64,000 nt of DNA. Source: Porcincola intestinalis (GTDB lineage: Bacteria > Bacillota > Clostridia > Lachnospirales > Lachnospiraceae). Under the pieces are notes generated by a model. That model ran no database searches and had not been told where the DNA came from. It worked only from the letters and a program-made list of their open reading frames with translations. Shown piece after piece: positions 50,882 through 58,490 of this stretch. Position 1 is the first letter of the stretch; every line of letters starts with the position of its first letter. A program made the position numbers and the translations under genes. The DNA lies in the NCBI RefSeq assembly GCF_009696445.1, contig NZ_VULZ01000015.1:1-64000 (forward strand), written 5' to 3'.

Positions 50882-52903
50882 TCAATCCGCCTCTGTCACA
50901 GCCTCAGTCTGACTCTCCGCCGAAAGAGTGCTTTCAACCTGCTGCTGTACTTTTGCAGCCTCTTCCTTGCTCAGGCTGATATTCTCCGTGATGACATTCC
51001 AGATATCGGAGCTCTCAAACCCGAGCACCCAGGCCGCTGTTCCGGCGAGATCATACTGCGGGATCAGCCGGACCTTTGCCGCAATCGAGTCGGCATCCTC
51101 GATCCAGATCTGGCAGCGGACACCGTCATTCGTCGTCCAGTCTGCGTAATGCTGGAAAGCCGAAGCATCAAATGCAGGTGTAACATTCCAGCTCTGGAGC
51201 GTCTTCCGGACGCCGGCCATGGACAGCACCTCGCTGGTGGTGGTCTGGGAGCCGCCCTCTCCGCTGGATGTATACCAGATTCTGGTGTAGAACGGGATTG
51301 CGGAAATCAGCTTTTCAGCCGGAACTCCCTGGCTGATGCTCTCCTCAATTGCGCGCTGCTCATAAGGTAGAGAAGCAACCGAGCCTGCATCTGAGCCGGA
51401 GTAGTGTTCATCATACCCCATGTTGATGAGATAGTCCGCCACTGTTGCAAGCTCCTTCCGATTCATCCACTGGTTGAAATCATAGGGCGGCTTGATGTCG
51501 ACCGACAAGACAAGCTTGTTCAACCGGCATTCGATGGAGAGCTCCCGGACAAACTGTACATAGGCAAGCGCATCCGCCTCCTCCATGTATTCAAAGTCGA
51601 GGTTGATGCCGTCAAGTCCCAGCTTCAGGGCATCATCGACAAGTGCACCAATCGTATTCCTTCTTGAGGCTGTCGAAGCCAGAACGGCGGAGGTGTCCAT
51701 CTCACTCGAGAAATCTGATACCAGCCCCCAGACCTGCAGTCCTTTTTTGTGGGCGGCCTTCACATACTTTTTCGATCCGATTGAGGAGATGTTACCATCA
51801 TTGTCCGTCAGGGAAAACCAGGTCGGTGAGATCACGTTGACACCTGACATCTGCGCGGTCATATCGGACAAGGTATCGTTTCCATCCTTCGAGGACACCT
51901 GATGCCAGACCAATGTCACCTTTCCATCCATCGTGATAGACGGGTATTCCTGCGCCGGAATATCCGTCGTGACATTCTCTGTCATCGGTTCAGCCATCCG
52001 TCCGGACTTCACATAGCCGATGTAGCCGTCCTTCGTCAATACCTTCATCCAATGGGAAAGCTGATCCAGAACAAATACCTTGTCGCCCTTGGCAAGCGTT
52101 GTCAGGATCGGGCTTTTGATACCGCCCCTGTAGCGGACAGCCGCCTCCTTGACCGACTTCGCCGTAAGCTGTTCTCCCCATTTGTACCGGATCAGGACAT
52201 GACCGCCATCCTTGTTTCCCTTCTTCCATATGTACTCCACCTGAGTATACTTCTGGAGGAAATCAGCGCTTACATAGAGGCCTGTCGTGTTTCCACCGCT
52301 GCTCTCCTGTGCGTCCTGCGTGACGCGCTCGCTCCCGGTAATCCGGTTGTCATCCGGGCGCAGAATAATCACCCGGTCATAGGTTCCCTCACTGACAGGG
52401 TCCGTCGTCCGGACGCCGTCAATAACACTGTAGGACGAGGCGTTCACCGGGATCTCAAACTCCTGAGTTGCCGTTGTAAACAGCATCCTGGTTGTTCCTT
52501 CATCCCAGTAGAACCGTCCGTTCAACGTATCGCGCACAATATTATAAGGAAGATAGAGTGCACCATCCTTCACAATCGCGCGCTCATTGACCAGCTGGTC
52601 CCCCAGAATGAGCGCTGCTTCGTCCTGCTGCATCTGCCCGAAGTAGTCTTCATCGGACATCTTCCTGTTGGTCGGCGTATTCCGCACAATCAGGATACCG
52701 GCTCCAAAGCAAAGCAGGGCAAGGAAAAGTGCGGCCAGAGTCTTCCGGCTTCCCCTGCCGCCCCTTCTTCGGTCCGTACTGCTGCCGGCCGTTATATCTG
52801 CCTTGTCCAGCCTTCGGACCTCTGGTCTTTGTCCGGCTGTGGATTCTTTATGATCCGTTTTTTTCACACCCGACTGCTTCTCATTCAATTCCGATTTATT
52901 CAT
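50882..52903 (-). CDS. Membrane-anchored GH18-family protein with SH3-like and copper-amine-oxidase-like domains
   Basis: About 673 residues from the ATG at 52903 with AAGGAT upstream. A basic cytosolic tail is followed by one membrane segment (LAALFLALLCFGAGILIV, about 56-73). Outside come a region like the amine oxidase N-domain (LYLPYNIVRDTLNGRFYW), an SH3-like repeat (LTTLAKGDKVFVLDQLSHWM), and a GH18 barrel with DGINLDFEYMEE, where the final Glu438 is the catalytic acid. The plan resembles spore or wall proteins such as YaaH and YdhD, so the target is more likely peptidoglycan than chitin (inference). The C-terminus is Glu/Ala-rich. Confidence 0.88.
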   Translation of the reverse strand: MNKSELNEKQSGVKKTDHKESTAGQRPEVRRLDKADITAGSSTDRRRGGRGSRKTLAALFLALLCFGAGILIVRNTPTNRKMSDEDYFGQMQQDEAALILGDQLVNERAIVKDGALYLPYNIVRDTLNGRFYWDEGTTRMLFTTATQEFEIPVNASSYSVIDGVRTTDPVSEGTYDRVIILRPDDNRITGSERVTQDAQESSGGNTTGLYVSADFLQKYTQVEYIWKKGNKDGGHVLIRYKWGEQLTAKSVKEAAVRYRGGIKSPILTTLAKGDKVFVLDQLSHWMKVLTKDGYIGYVKSGRMAEPMTENVTTDIPAQEYPSITMDGKVTLVWHQVSSKDGNDTLSDMTAQMSGVNVISPTWFSLTDNDGNISSIGSKKYVKAAHKKGLQVWGLVSDFSSEMDTSAVLASTASRRNTIGALVDDALKLGLDGINLDFEYMEEADALAYVQFVRELSIECRLNKLVLSVDIKPPYDFNQWMNRKELATVADYLINMGYDEHYSGSDAGSVASLPYEQRAIEESISQGVPAEKLISAIPFYTRIWYTSSGEGGSQTTTSEVLSMAGVRKTLQSWNVTPAFDASAFQHYADWTTNDGVRCQIWIEDADSIAAKVRLIPQYDLAGTAAWVLGFESSDIWNVITENISLSKEEAAKVQQQVESTLSAESQTEAVTEAD

Positions 52904-53224
52904 GGCTGTTATCCTTACGGCTGATTTTCCTATTCCTGCAGGGCTGGCTTCACCTTCCCGTTCTCTTTCACCGCTACAGCTGACAGTTCTGCATCGCTTC
53001 CGTTCCTGATACGGGTGGCTTACCATAATCTGTACGCACAGATGTGATGTTCAGGCTTGTAGATTCAACCGTAAGTATAGCAACCTTTCAGATTCGAGTC
53101 GACATCAAACATTCTTAAGATCCCCGGCAGACTCTGCCACACAGCGGGGAAATGGCCGTCTTCCTGTTTCCGTATCTTTTTCAGAATACTCTCCCGGACC
53201 AGGCATGAATTCCTGAATCCGAAG
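52904..53224. other. Intergenic region upstream of the GH18 gene
   Basis: 321 bases. The frame of the GH18 gene stays open to 53026 but lacks conserved sequence. No promoter, RNA gene or terminator stands out. Confidence 0.3.
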
Positions 53225-53386
53225 TTACGTTCTTCCGAATCCTTTCAGGGTGTTCTGGCCTGTGTCTGCCTGCGGTTTCCTGCCATTTTTCTGGTCAGTC
53301 CTGTACCTGATTTTGTCTTTCTGTCTCCTCATATTGTGGTTCGTCTGTCTTCGGTGCAGTCCCCTGTTATCTGCACCAACCCGCAT
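53225..53386 (-). CDS. Small basic hypothetical protein (53 residues)
   Basis: The start ATG at 53386 has an excellent SD (AGGAGGAGAACTT) that lies inside the last codons of the gene at 53367. The predicted product starts MRVGADNRGLHRRQTNHNMR and is very rich in Arg, Lys, Gln and Asn, with no recognised domain. The 20-base overlap suggests coupling. The low-complexity composition could also be chance, so confidence is low. Confidence 0.3.
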   Translation of the reverse strand: MRVGADNRGLHRRQTNHNMRRQKDKIRYRTDQKNGRKPQADTGQNTLKGFGRT

Positions 53387-53651
53387 AAGTTCTCCTCCTG
53401 CAGCGGTATCTGTCCGCTCCGACGCGGTTGAGATCAATGCGGCTGATCCGGTGTCCTGCCGGATCAGGGATAAAATCCATCATGTAGCTGACTCTTTCCC
53501 GCAGGCAGCAGGAGGCAGCCTCCCATGGCTCCATGCTCTTTCCCTCAAGGCTGATTCTGCAGCCTTCCAGATAATAGTCACGGAGCATACTGCCCAGTAC
53601 ATCATCCTGCTTGTTCTGTCTGCTTCGTGTTTTTTGTTGCTGTACTTTCAT
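53367..53651 (-). CDS. Small hypothetical protein (94 residues)
   Basis: A near-perfect SD (AAGGAGGAAGAG) precedes the ATG at 53651. The first part is basic and Gln-rich (KVQQQKTRSRQNKQDD). The core LGSMLRDYYLEGCRISLEGK, with MEPWEAASCCLRE and SYMMDFIPD after it, looks like a folded small domain. The C-terminus is Arg-rich. I do not recognise a family. It seems to stand alone with the 53-residue ORF downstream. Confidence 0.5.
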   Translation of the reverse strand: MKVQQQKTRSRQNKQDDVLGSMLRDYYLEGCRISLEGKSMEPWEAASCCLRERVSYMMDFIPDPAGHRISRIDLNRVGADRYRCRRRTYAGWCR

Positions 53652-53824
53652 ACACTCTTCCTCCTTGCCGGCGGAGGTGCAGATAATGAAAATAAATGTG
53701 ATGTATCATTCCGCTTCTGCCGGCACTTGCAGCCTGTTGCATGCTGAAAACAGTTCTCTATCCTGCAAAGCAACGGCTGGTCTTCCAGTTATGCGCGGAG
53801 GACGTGAGATATAACAGATCTGTG

Positions 53825-53944
53825 TCAGATAAGACGGTTGGACTGCCGGATGGCTGCCCGAATGGTGGTGCGGAGCTCCTTGACATAAGCCACATCCTTT
53901 TGCACAGTCTCATGATACAATGGCACCTTATGCTGTGCAACCAC
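53825..53944 (-). pseudogene. Possible decayed gene or micro-ORF (39 codons)
   Basis: A minus-strand frame from a GTG at 53944 reads VVAQHKVPLYHETVQKDVAY and then VKELRTTIRAAIRQSNRLI to a TGA. The composition is protein-like: an amphipathic charged helix with the codon choice of the neighbouring genes. There is no ATG and no good SD, and a stop lies 11 codons upstream of the GTG. It may be the 3' remnant of a lost gene. The rest of 53652-54184 holds the mecA terminator and nothing else I can support. Confidence 0.25.
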
Positions 53945-54027
53945 ATTGATGTAACATTGAGAAATTGGCAGTATGGTTCATTTTTTTAACCTTGAAGAAG
54001 AGCTTTTGCCTCCATTTTCCTCAAAAA

Positions 54028-54060
54028 ATCAGGGAATGCCGGAGGACAGCATTCCCTGAT
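54028..54060 (-). terminator. Terminator of mecA
   Basis: A perfect 12-bp stem ATCAGGGAATGC/GCATTCCCTGAT with a 9-base loop, followed on the minus strand by TTTTTT. It lies 124 bases past the mecA stop. Confidence 0.85.
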
Positions 54061-54184
54061 TTCATCAAAATCGCATATAAAGAAAGATGTTACATAATTT
54101 CTGTTGCTTCATGTTGCATAGTACAAACATGCGCATGCATATCTCGATCCATCCTCACCTGCAAAATCTCGCCGCACCGGCTTC

Positions 54185-55036
54185 TCAGATCGTCCGAAGC
54201 TGCTGTACAGCCTGCCTGTTCACAATGGTTTTCATGTGCTCACGGAAAAATTCATCCGTTCCGTTTGTGAAATCCATCGGGAGACCATATTCCGACAGGA
54301 TATTGCAGATCTGATTAAACCGCTCCGGCTGCGTATCCTCCTTGCGGATCAGCAGATAATACTCACCGTCATCCGGATTGCGGTAGAGGGTGTTGCGCCC
54401 CTTGTAATCCGGTCCGATATTCTTTGAAGCACGGATAATGTTCTCAAGCGAATGGAACATATAGAAACGCGTAAACCCGTACAGCTCTTCTTCAGTCATC
54501 GTCCCGTTCGGGCCGCCCTGTTCTTTGCTGTCAGCGCTCTTTCCATCGCCCGATACCGGGACAGCAGGCGCTTCCTTTCTACGCACAATCGCCGTCCCGC
54601 TGATCACCGGCTGCGCGGACGGCTTCCCGTCTTTCTCCTCATCCAGTGTGCCGTCTCCATCGAACAGCTCCTTCAGACGCTTCAGAATATCATCCGCTGC
54701 CGGCATATCCTTCGCCAGGCTGCTGAAGGAGTAGTCATCCCCGGACGGATCTCCTGTAAAATGAGCGAACCGGGAGTCTATCTCCTCCGGATTTTTAACC
54801 TTCGTGATGATCAGGGTAAGGTTTCCGCCGGAGTCCGGCGTCGCCTCAATCATCAGCGGTGCATTGTCCAGGCGGAAGCCGCAGTGATTCAAGGCTTCCT
54901 TCATCATGTCGCGGAACAGGGTACGTGCCTTTCCGCTTCCATATGTCAGCTCGGAGATCCGGATATCCCTTGCCTTCAGATCCTCGGGTGTCAGCGTACA
55001 GCGTATCTGATTGTCATTGATCTTCTCTATCTTCAT
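54185..55036 (-). CDS. mecA: Adaptor protein MecA
   Basis: A protein of 283 residues. The N-terminal domain (MKIEKINDNQIRCTLTPEDL, ARTLFRDMMKEA) binds substrates, and the C-terminal domain (ELYGFTRFYMFHSLENIIRA, YYLLIRK, ILSEYG) binds ClpC. MecA hands proteins to ClpCP for unfolding and degradation. The linker between the domains (about 126-180) is unusually long and low in complexity, rich in Asp, Gly, Lys, Ala and Pro. GAGGGGAATT precedes the ATG. Confidence 0.92.
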   Translation of the reverse strand: MKIEKINDNQIRCTLTPEDLKARDIRISELTYGSGKARTLFRDMMKEALNHCGFRLDNAPLMIEATPDSGGNLTLIITKVKNPEEIDSRFAHFTGDPSGDDYSFSSLAKDMPAADDILKRLKELFDGDGTLDEEKDGKPSAQPVISGTAIVRRKEAPAVPVSGDGKSADSKEQGGPNGTMTEEELYGFTRFYMFHSLENIIRASKNIGPDYKGRNTLYRNPDDGEYYLLIRKEDTQPERFNQICNILSEYGLPMDFTNGTDEFFREHMKTIVNRQAVQQLRTI

Positions 55037-55088
55037 TCAATTCCCCTCAGTTCATTCCCCTCTGCTGTCATCCGGCCTCCTGCAGATG

Positions 55089-55364
55089 TTACTGTGCCTG
55101 CGCCTCGAGATATGCGTTCAGGCGCTCAAGCAGAAGATCTGGATCAATCCCATGTACCATCGCCGCCTCTTCCAGCGACTCGCCCATGGATGCCGGACAG
55201 CCGATACAATACATGCCGCCGCCCATCAGAACGCCTGCCAGATTGACATCGACATTGATGATCTCTCCGATGGTCATATCCTTGGAAACCTTGCGTACTG
55301 CCTTCTTCTCAGCCGCAGCCTCTGTCGTATTCTCTGCTGCTGTATTCTTCACTTCCTCAGCCAT
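55089..55364 (-). CDS. DUF1858 protein (hybrid-cluster-associated redox disulfide type)
   Basis: A protein of 91 residues. After a 24-residue acidic, Ala/Glu-rich N-terminus, the DUF1858 domain reads VSKDMTIGEIINVDVNLAG, with the redox pair CIGC at Cys53/Cys56 and LEEAAMVHGIDPDLLLERLN. Such proteins are common in anaerobes, and the CxxC is thought to be redox active or metal binding. GGAGG precedes the ATG. A single gene with its own promoter. Confidence 0.9.
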   Translation of the reverse strand: MAEEVKNTAAENTTEAAAEKKAVRKVSKDMTIGEIINVDVNLAGVLMGGGMYCIGCPASMGESLEEAAMVHGIDPDLLLERLNAYLEAQAQ

Positions 55365-55438
55365 GTTGTGACCTCCTTTTTTGTATACACGGATCGTAAC
55401 ACATCCGTTCTTTCAGCGAACTGAATCCCGTATCCACG

Positions 55439-55467
55439 ATTATAGTATGCAGACTGCAAATACACAA
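55439..55467 (-). promoter_or_regulatory. Promoter of the DUF1858 gene
   Basis: On the minus strand TTGTGT (55467-55462) and TATAAT (55444-55439) are 17 bases apart, about 75 bases before the ATG. Confidence 0.6.
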
Positions 55468-55624
55468 GATATATTTTGCACAATCTAATTACATATGATA
55501 ACCGATATTCTGTCATTCTCCTGCCCTGTCCGCTTCGCAGCTCTCCATACCGATTCCATAACCGATCCTTTCAGTGCCTCTGCTGCCTGCTCCTGTTTGT
55601 TCGTCTGTCTACCCGAAGTTATGC

Positions 55625-55679
55625 TTGTCTAAACCTTTTGCATGGTATTAGAATACAGAAAAGACTCAGGTAATGAGTC
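55625..55679 (+). promoter_or_regulatory. Ferredoxin promoter with a downstream palindrome
   Basis: TTGTCT (55625-55630) and TAGAAT (55649-55654) are 18 bases apart. GACTCA-GGTAA-TGAGTC (55663-55679), a perfect 6-bp inverted repeat, lies at the expected transcription start, between the promoter and the SD. It could be an operator or a 5' hairpin. Nothing else is evident in 55365-55707 besides the divergent DUF1858 promoter. Confidence 0.5.
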
Positions 55680-55707
55680 ATGACTAAGTATACAAGGAGG
55701 TGTCACG

Positions 55708-55878
55708 ATGGCTTATACAATCAGCGATGATTGCGTATCTTGCGGAACCTGTGCACCGGAGTGCCCGGTCAACGCAATCTCCGAGGGAGACGGCAAGTAT
55801 GTAATCGATGCAGACGCATGTGTTGAGTGCGGAACCTGCGCAGAGGTTTGCCCGGTTGGTGCTCCGACTGCTCCATGA
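55708..55878 (+). CDS. 2[4Fe-4S] ferredoxin
   Basis: A protein of 56 residues, the clostridial ferredoxin size. Two CxxCxxCxxxC(P) motifs bind the clusters: Cys9, 12, 15, 19 and Cys38, 41, 44, 48 (CVSCGTCAPECP and CVECGTCAEVCP). It carries low-potential electrons between enzymes such as pyruvate-ferredoxin oxidoreductase and hydrogenase. AAGGAGGTG precedes the ATG. It is a single gene with its own promoter and terminator. Confidence 0.96.
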   Translation: MAYTISDDCVSCGTCAPECPVNAISEGDGKYVIDADACVECGTCAEVCPVGAPTAP

Positions 55879-55912
55879 TCGGCAGCGTTCTTACAGCATA
55901 ACATCGGACATA

Positions 55913-55952
55913 AAGGGAAGTGCCGGCAGCTGTCAGCACTTCCCTTTTTTTT
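55913..55952 (+). terminator. Terminator of the ferredoxin gene
   Basis: AAGGGAAGTGC pairs with GCACTTCCCTT around a 12-base loop (CGGCAGCTGTCA), followed by TTTTTTTT. A strong intrinsic terminator. Confidence 0.9.
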
Positions 55953-55988
55953 AACGGCCAGACTCCTTCGCACCGGAGTCTGGCCGTT
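55953..55988. terminator. Hairpin next to the glgP stop
   Basis: A perfect 14-bp stem, AACGGCCAGACTCC (55953-55966) with GGAGTCTGGCCGTT (55975-55988). On the minus strand it is followed by A's, not U's. With the ferredoxin terminator beside it, it probably ends glgP transcription. Confidence 0.6.
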
Positions 55989-56005
55989 CTGTTTCTTACA
56001 AGCTC

Positions 56006-58480
56006 TTACTCAAACGATTCCGGATCGACCGTGATCTTGATCGGCTCCAGCTTCCAGATGTCCCTGACATATTCCTGAATGGTTCTGTCTGAGGAGAACT
56101 TTCCGCTCGACGCCATATTCAGAATCGCGCTCTTCGCCCAGTCTCCCTGACTCTGATAATACTCGATGGCCTTCTTTCTCGCCGCATCATAGGACTTGAA
56201 GTCCGCCAGAATGAAGTACTGGTCCGCAGGTCCCTCCTTTGTGGTCAGCAGAGAGTCATACAGCTCGCGGAAGAGCTCCATATCCCCGCCCGAATACTTG
56301 CCGTTGATCAGCTCCATGAGCGTTGTACGGATATCCGGATCATTGTTGAAGTAGTAGGTCGGATCATAGTCATGGTTGTTCTCATGATCAATGACCTCCT
56401 GGGAGGACAGGCCGAAGATGAATGCATTCTCCTCTCCGACCTCCTGCACAATCTCAACGTTCGCGCCGTCCATCGTGCCGAGTGTCAGCGCGCCGTTCAG
56501 CATCAGCTTCATGTTCGAGGTTCCGGACGCTTCCTTGGAAGCAGTCGAAATCTGCTCGGAGATATCCGCTGCCGCGAAGATCAGCTCCGCGTTTGAGACA
56601 CGGTAGTCCTCGATGAAGACCACCTTGATCTTGCCGTTGATCGACTGATCATTGTTGATCACATCCGCGACGGAATTGATCAGCTTGATCGTCAGCTTCG
56701 CCCGCCTGTAGCCGGCAGCCGCCTTCGCCCCGAAAATGAAGGTGACCGGATAGAACGGTCTCTCCGGATGCTCCTTCAGCTCGCGGTACAGGTACATGAC
56801 ATCCAGGATATTCATCAGCTGTCTCTTGTACTCATGGAGCCGCTTGACCTGCACATCGAAAACAGATCTCGGATCGACATCAATGCCGTTGTGCTCCTTG
56901 ATGTACTTCGCCAGACGAACCTTGTTCTGGTACTTGATGTTCATGAACTCCTGCCGCGCCTTCTGGTCGTCAGCGTAGAGCTTCATCTTCGCAATCTGCG
57001 GAAGATCCGTGATCCACTCGTCCCCGATATGATCTGTCACCCAGTCCGCGAGAAGCTGGTTGCCGTGCAGAAGGAACCGGCGCTGCGTGATACCGTTCGT
57101 CTTGTTGTTGAACTTCTCCGGCATCATTTCGTAGAAATCCTTCAGCGTCTGCTTCTTCAGGATCTCCGTGTGCAGCTTAGCAACGCCGTTGACAGAGTAG
57201 CCCGCGACAATTGCCAGGTTCGCCATCCTTACCTGTCCGTCATAGATAACAGCCATCTTTGCGATCTTGTCCTGGTTGCCCGGGTACCGCTGCTGCACCT
57301 GCGCGATGAAGCGGCGGTTGATCTCCTCGACGATCTGATAGATACGCGGAAGAAGTCTCGAGAACAGCTCGATTGGCCACTTCTCAAGCGCCTCCGCCAT
57401 GATGGTGTGGTTTGTGTAGGCGACTGTCTTCGTGGTGATCTCCCACGCCTCATCCCAGCCCAGGCCTTCCTCGTCAAGCAGAATGCGCATCAGCTCGGCG
57501 ACAGCGACCGTCGGATGCGTATCGTTCATCTGGAAGGTTGCCTTCTCATAGAACTTGTGAATGTCGTTGTGCTTTCTCTTGTACTTTGCAACCGCCTCCT
57601 GAACAGACGCGGAGATGAAAAAGTACTGCTGCTTGAGCCGCAGCTCCTTGCCGGCATAGTGGTTGTCGTTCGGGTAAAGAACCTCGACGATGTTGCGCGC
57701 CAGGTTCTCCTGCTCGACCGCCTTCTGGTAGTCACCCTTGTCAAATGAATCCAGCTGGAAATCATTGATGGCCTCTGCGTCCCAGACACGGAGCGTGTTG
57801 ACCATATTGTTATTGTAGCCGACGACCGGGATGTCGTAAGGGACTGCCCGGACAGACTGATAATTTTCCTGGATAAACCGGTTGCTGTGGGTCTGCTCGT
57901 CGTACTCGACCCGGACATAGCCGCCGAATCGCACGATCTTCGCGTACTCCGGACGCTTGAGCTCGAATGGATTTCCATTTCTCAGCCAGTCATCCGGGAC
58001 CTCGACCTGGTAGCCGTTCTCGATCTTCTGACGGAACATGCCATAGCGGTAACGGATGCCGCAGCCGTACGCCGGATAACCGAGCGTCGCGAGCGAATCA
58101 AGGAAGCAGGCGGCGAGACGGCCGAGGCCGCCGTTGCCGAGGGCCGCGTCCGGTTCCTGGTCCTCGATCACGTTCAGATCGAAGCCCATCTCCGAGAGCG
58201 CCTCCTTCACCTCCTTGTAGGCGGTGAGGTTGATCAGGTTGTTGCCGAGCGCTCTGCCCATCAGGAATTCCATCGACATGTAGTAGAGAATCTTCGGATC
58301 CTCCTCGTCCATGACCTGCTGCGTCGCCATCCAGTTGTCTATGATGACATCCTTGACCGCGTAGGCCACCGCCTGGAAAAGCTGCTGCTGCGTCGCTTCC
58401 TTCAGAGTTTTGCGGAACAGGTTCCGGACATTGTCCCTGACCGTTTCCTTGAACCGTTCTTTATCAAAATGTTTATCCAT
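56006..58480 (-). CDS. glgP: Glycogen/maltodextrin phosphorylase
   Basis: A protein of 824 residues. Family features: YYMSMEFLMGRALGNNL, DAALGNGGLGRLAACFLDSL, GIRYRYGMF, NDTHPTVAVAELMR, VKRLHEYKRQLMN, and EASGTSNMKLMLNGALTLGT with the PLP Lys. It releases glucose-1-phosphate from alpha-1,4-glucans with phosphate. GAGGGAGG precedes the ATG. It lies 10 bases downstream of ileS on the same strand, so the two may share a transcript, but their functions are unrelated. Confidence 0.96.
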   Translation of the reverse strand: MDKHFDKERFKETVRDNVRNLFRKTLKEATQQQLFQAVAYAVKDVIIDNWMATQQVMDEEDPKILYYMSMEFLMGRALGNNLINLTAYKEVKEALSEMGFDLNVIEDQEPDAALGNGGLGRLAACFLDSLATLGYPAYGCGIRYRYGMFRQKIENGYQVEVPDDWLRNGNPFELKRPEYAKIVRFGGYVRVEYDEQTHSNRFIQENYQSVRAVPYDIPVVGYNNNMVNTLRVWDAEAINDFQLDSFDKGDYQKAVEQENLARNIVEVLYPNDNHYAGKELRLKQQYFFISASVQEAVAKYKRKHNDIHKFYEKATFQMNDTHPTVAVAELMRILLDEEGLGWDEAWEITTKTVAYTNHTIMAEALEKWPIELFSRLLPRIYQIVEEINRRFIAQVQQRYPGNQDKIAKMAVIYDGQVRMANLAIVAGYSVNGVAKLHTEILKKQTLKDFYEMMPEKFNNKTNGITQRRFLLHGNQLLADWVTDHIGDEWITDLPQIAKMKLYADDQKARQEFMNIKYQNKVRLAKYIKEHNGIDVDPRSVFDVQVKRLHEYKRQLMNILDVMYLYRELKEHPERPFYPVTFIFGAKAAAGYRRAKLTIKLINSVADVINNDQSINGKIKVVFIEDYRVSNAELIFAAADISEQISTASKEASGTSNMKLMLNGALTLGTMDGANVEIVQEVGEENAFIFGLSSQEVIDHENNHDYDPTYYFNNDPDIRTTLMELINGKYSGGDMELFRELYDSLLTTKEGPADQYFILADFKSYDAARKKAIEYYQSQGDWAKSAILNMASSGKFSSDRTIQEYVRDIWKLEPIKITVDPESFE

Positions 58481-58490
58481 GCTGCCTCCC

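Noticed and set aside
53686-53814. Plus-strand 42-codon ORF (MKINVMYHSASAG...) with GGAGG 8 bases upstream
   Set aside because: It starts only 34 bases from the start of the divergent 94-residue gene, leaving no room for promoters, and its sequence is not protein-like. The SD may be chance.
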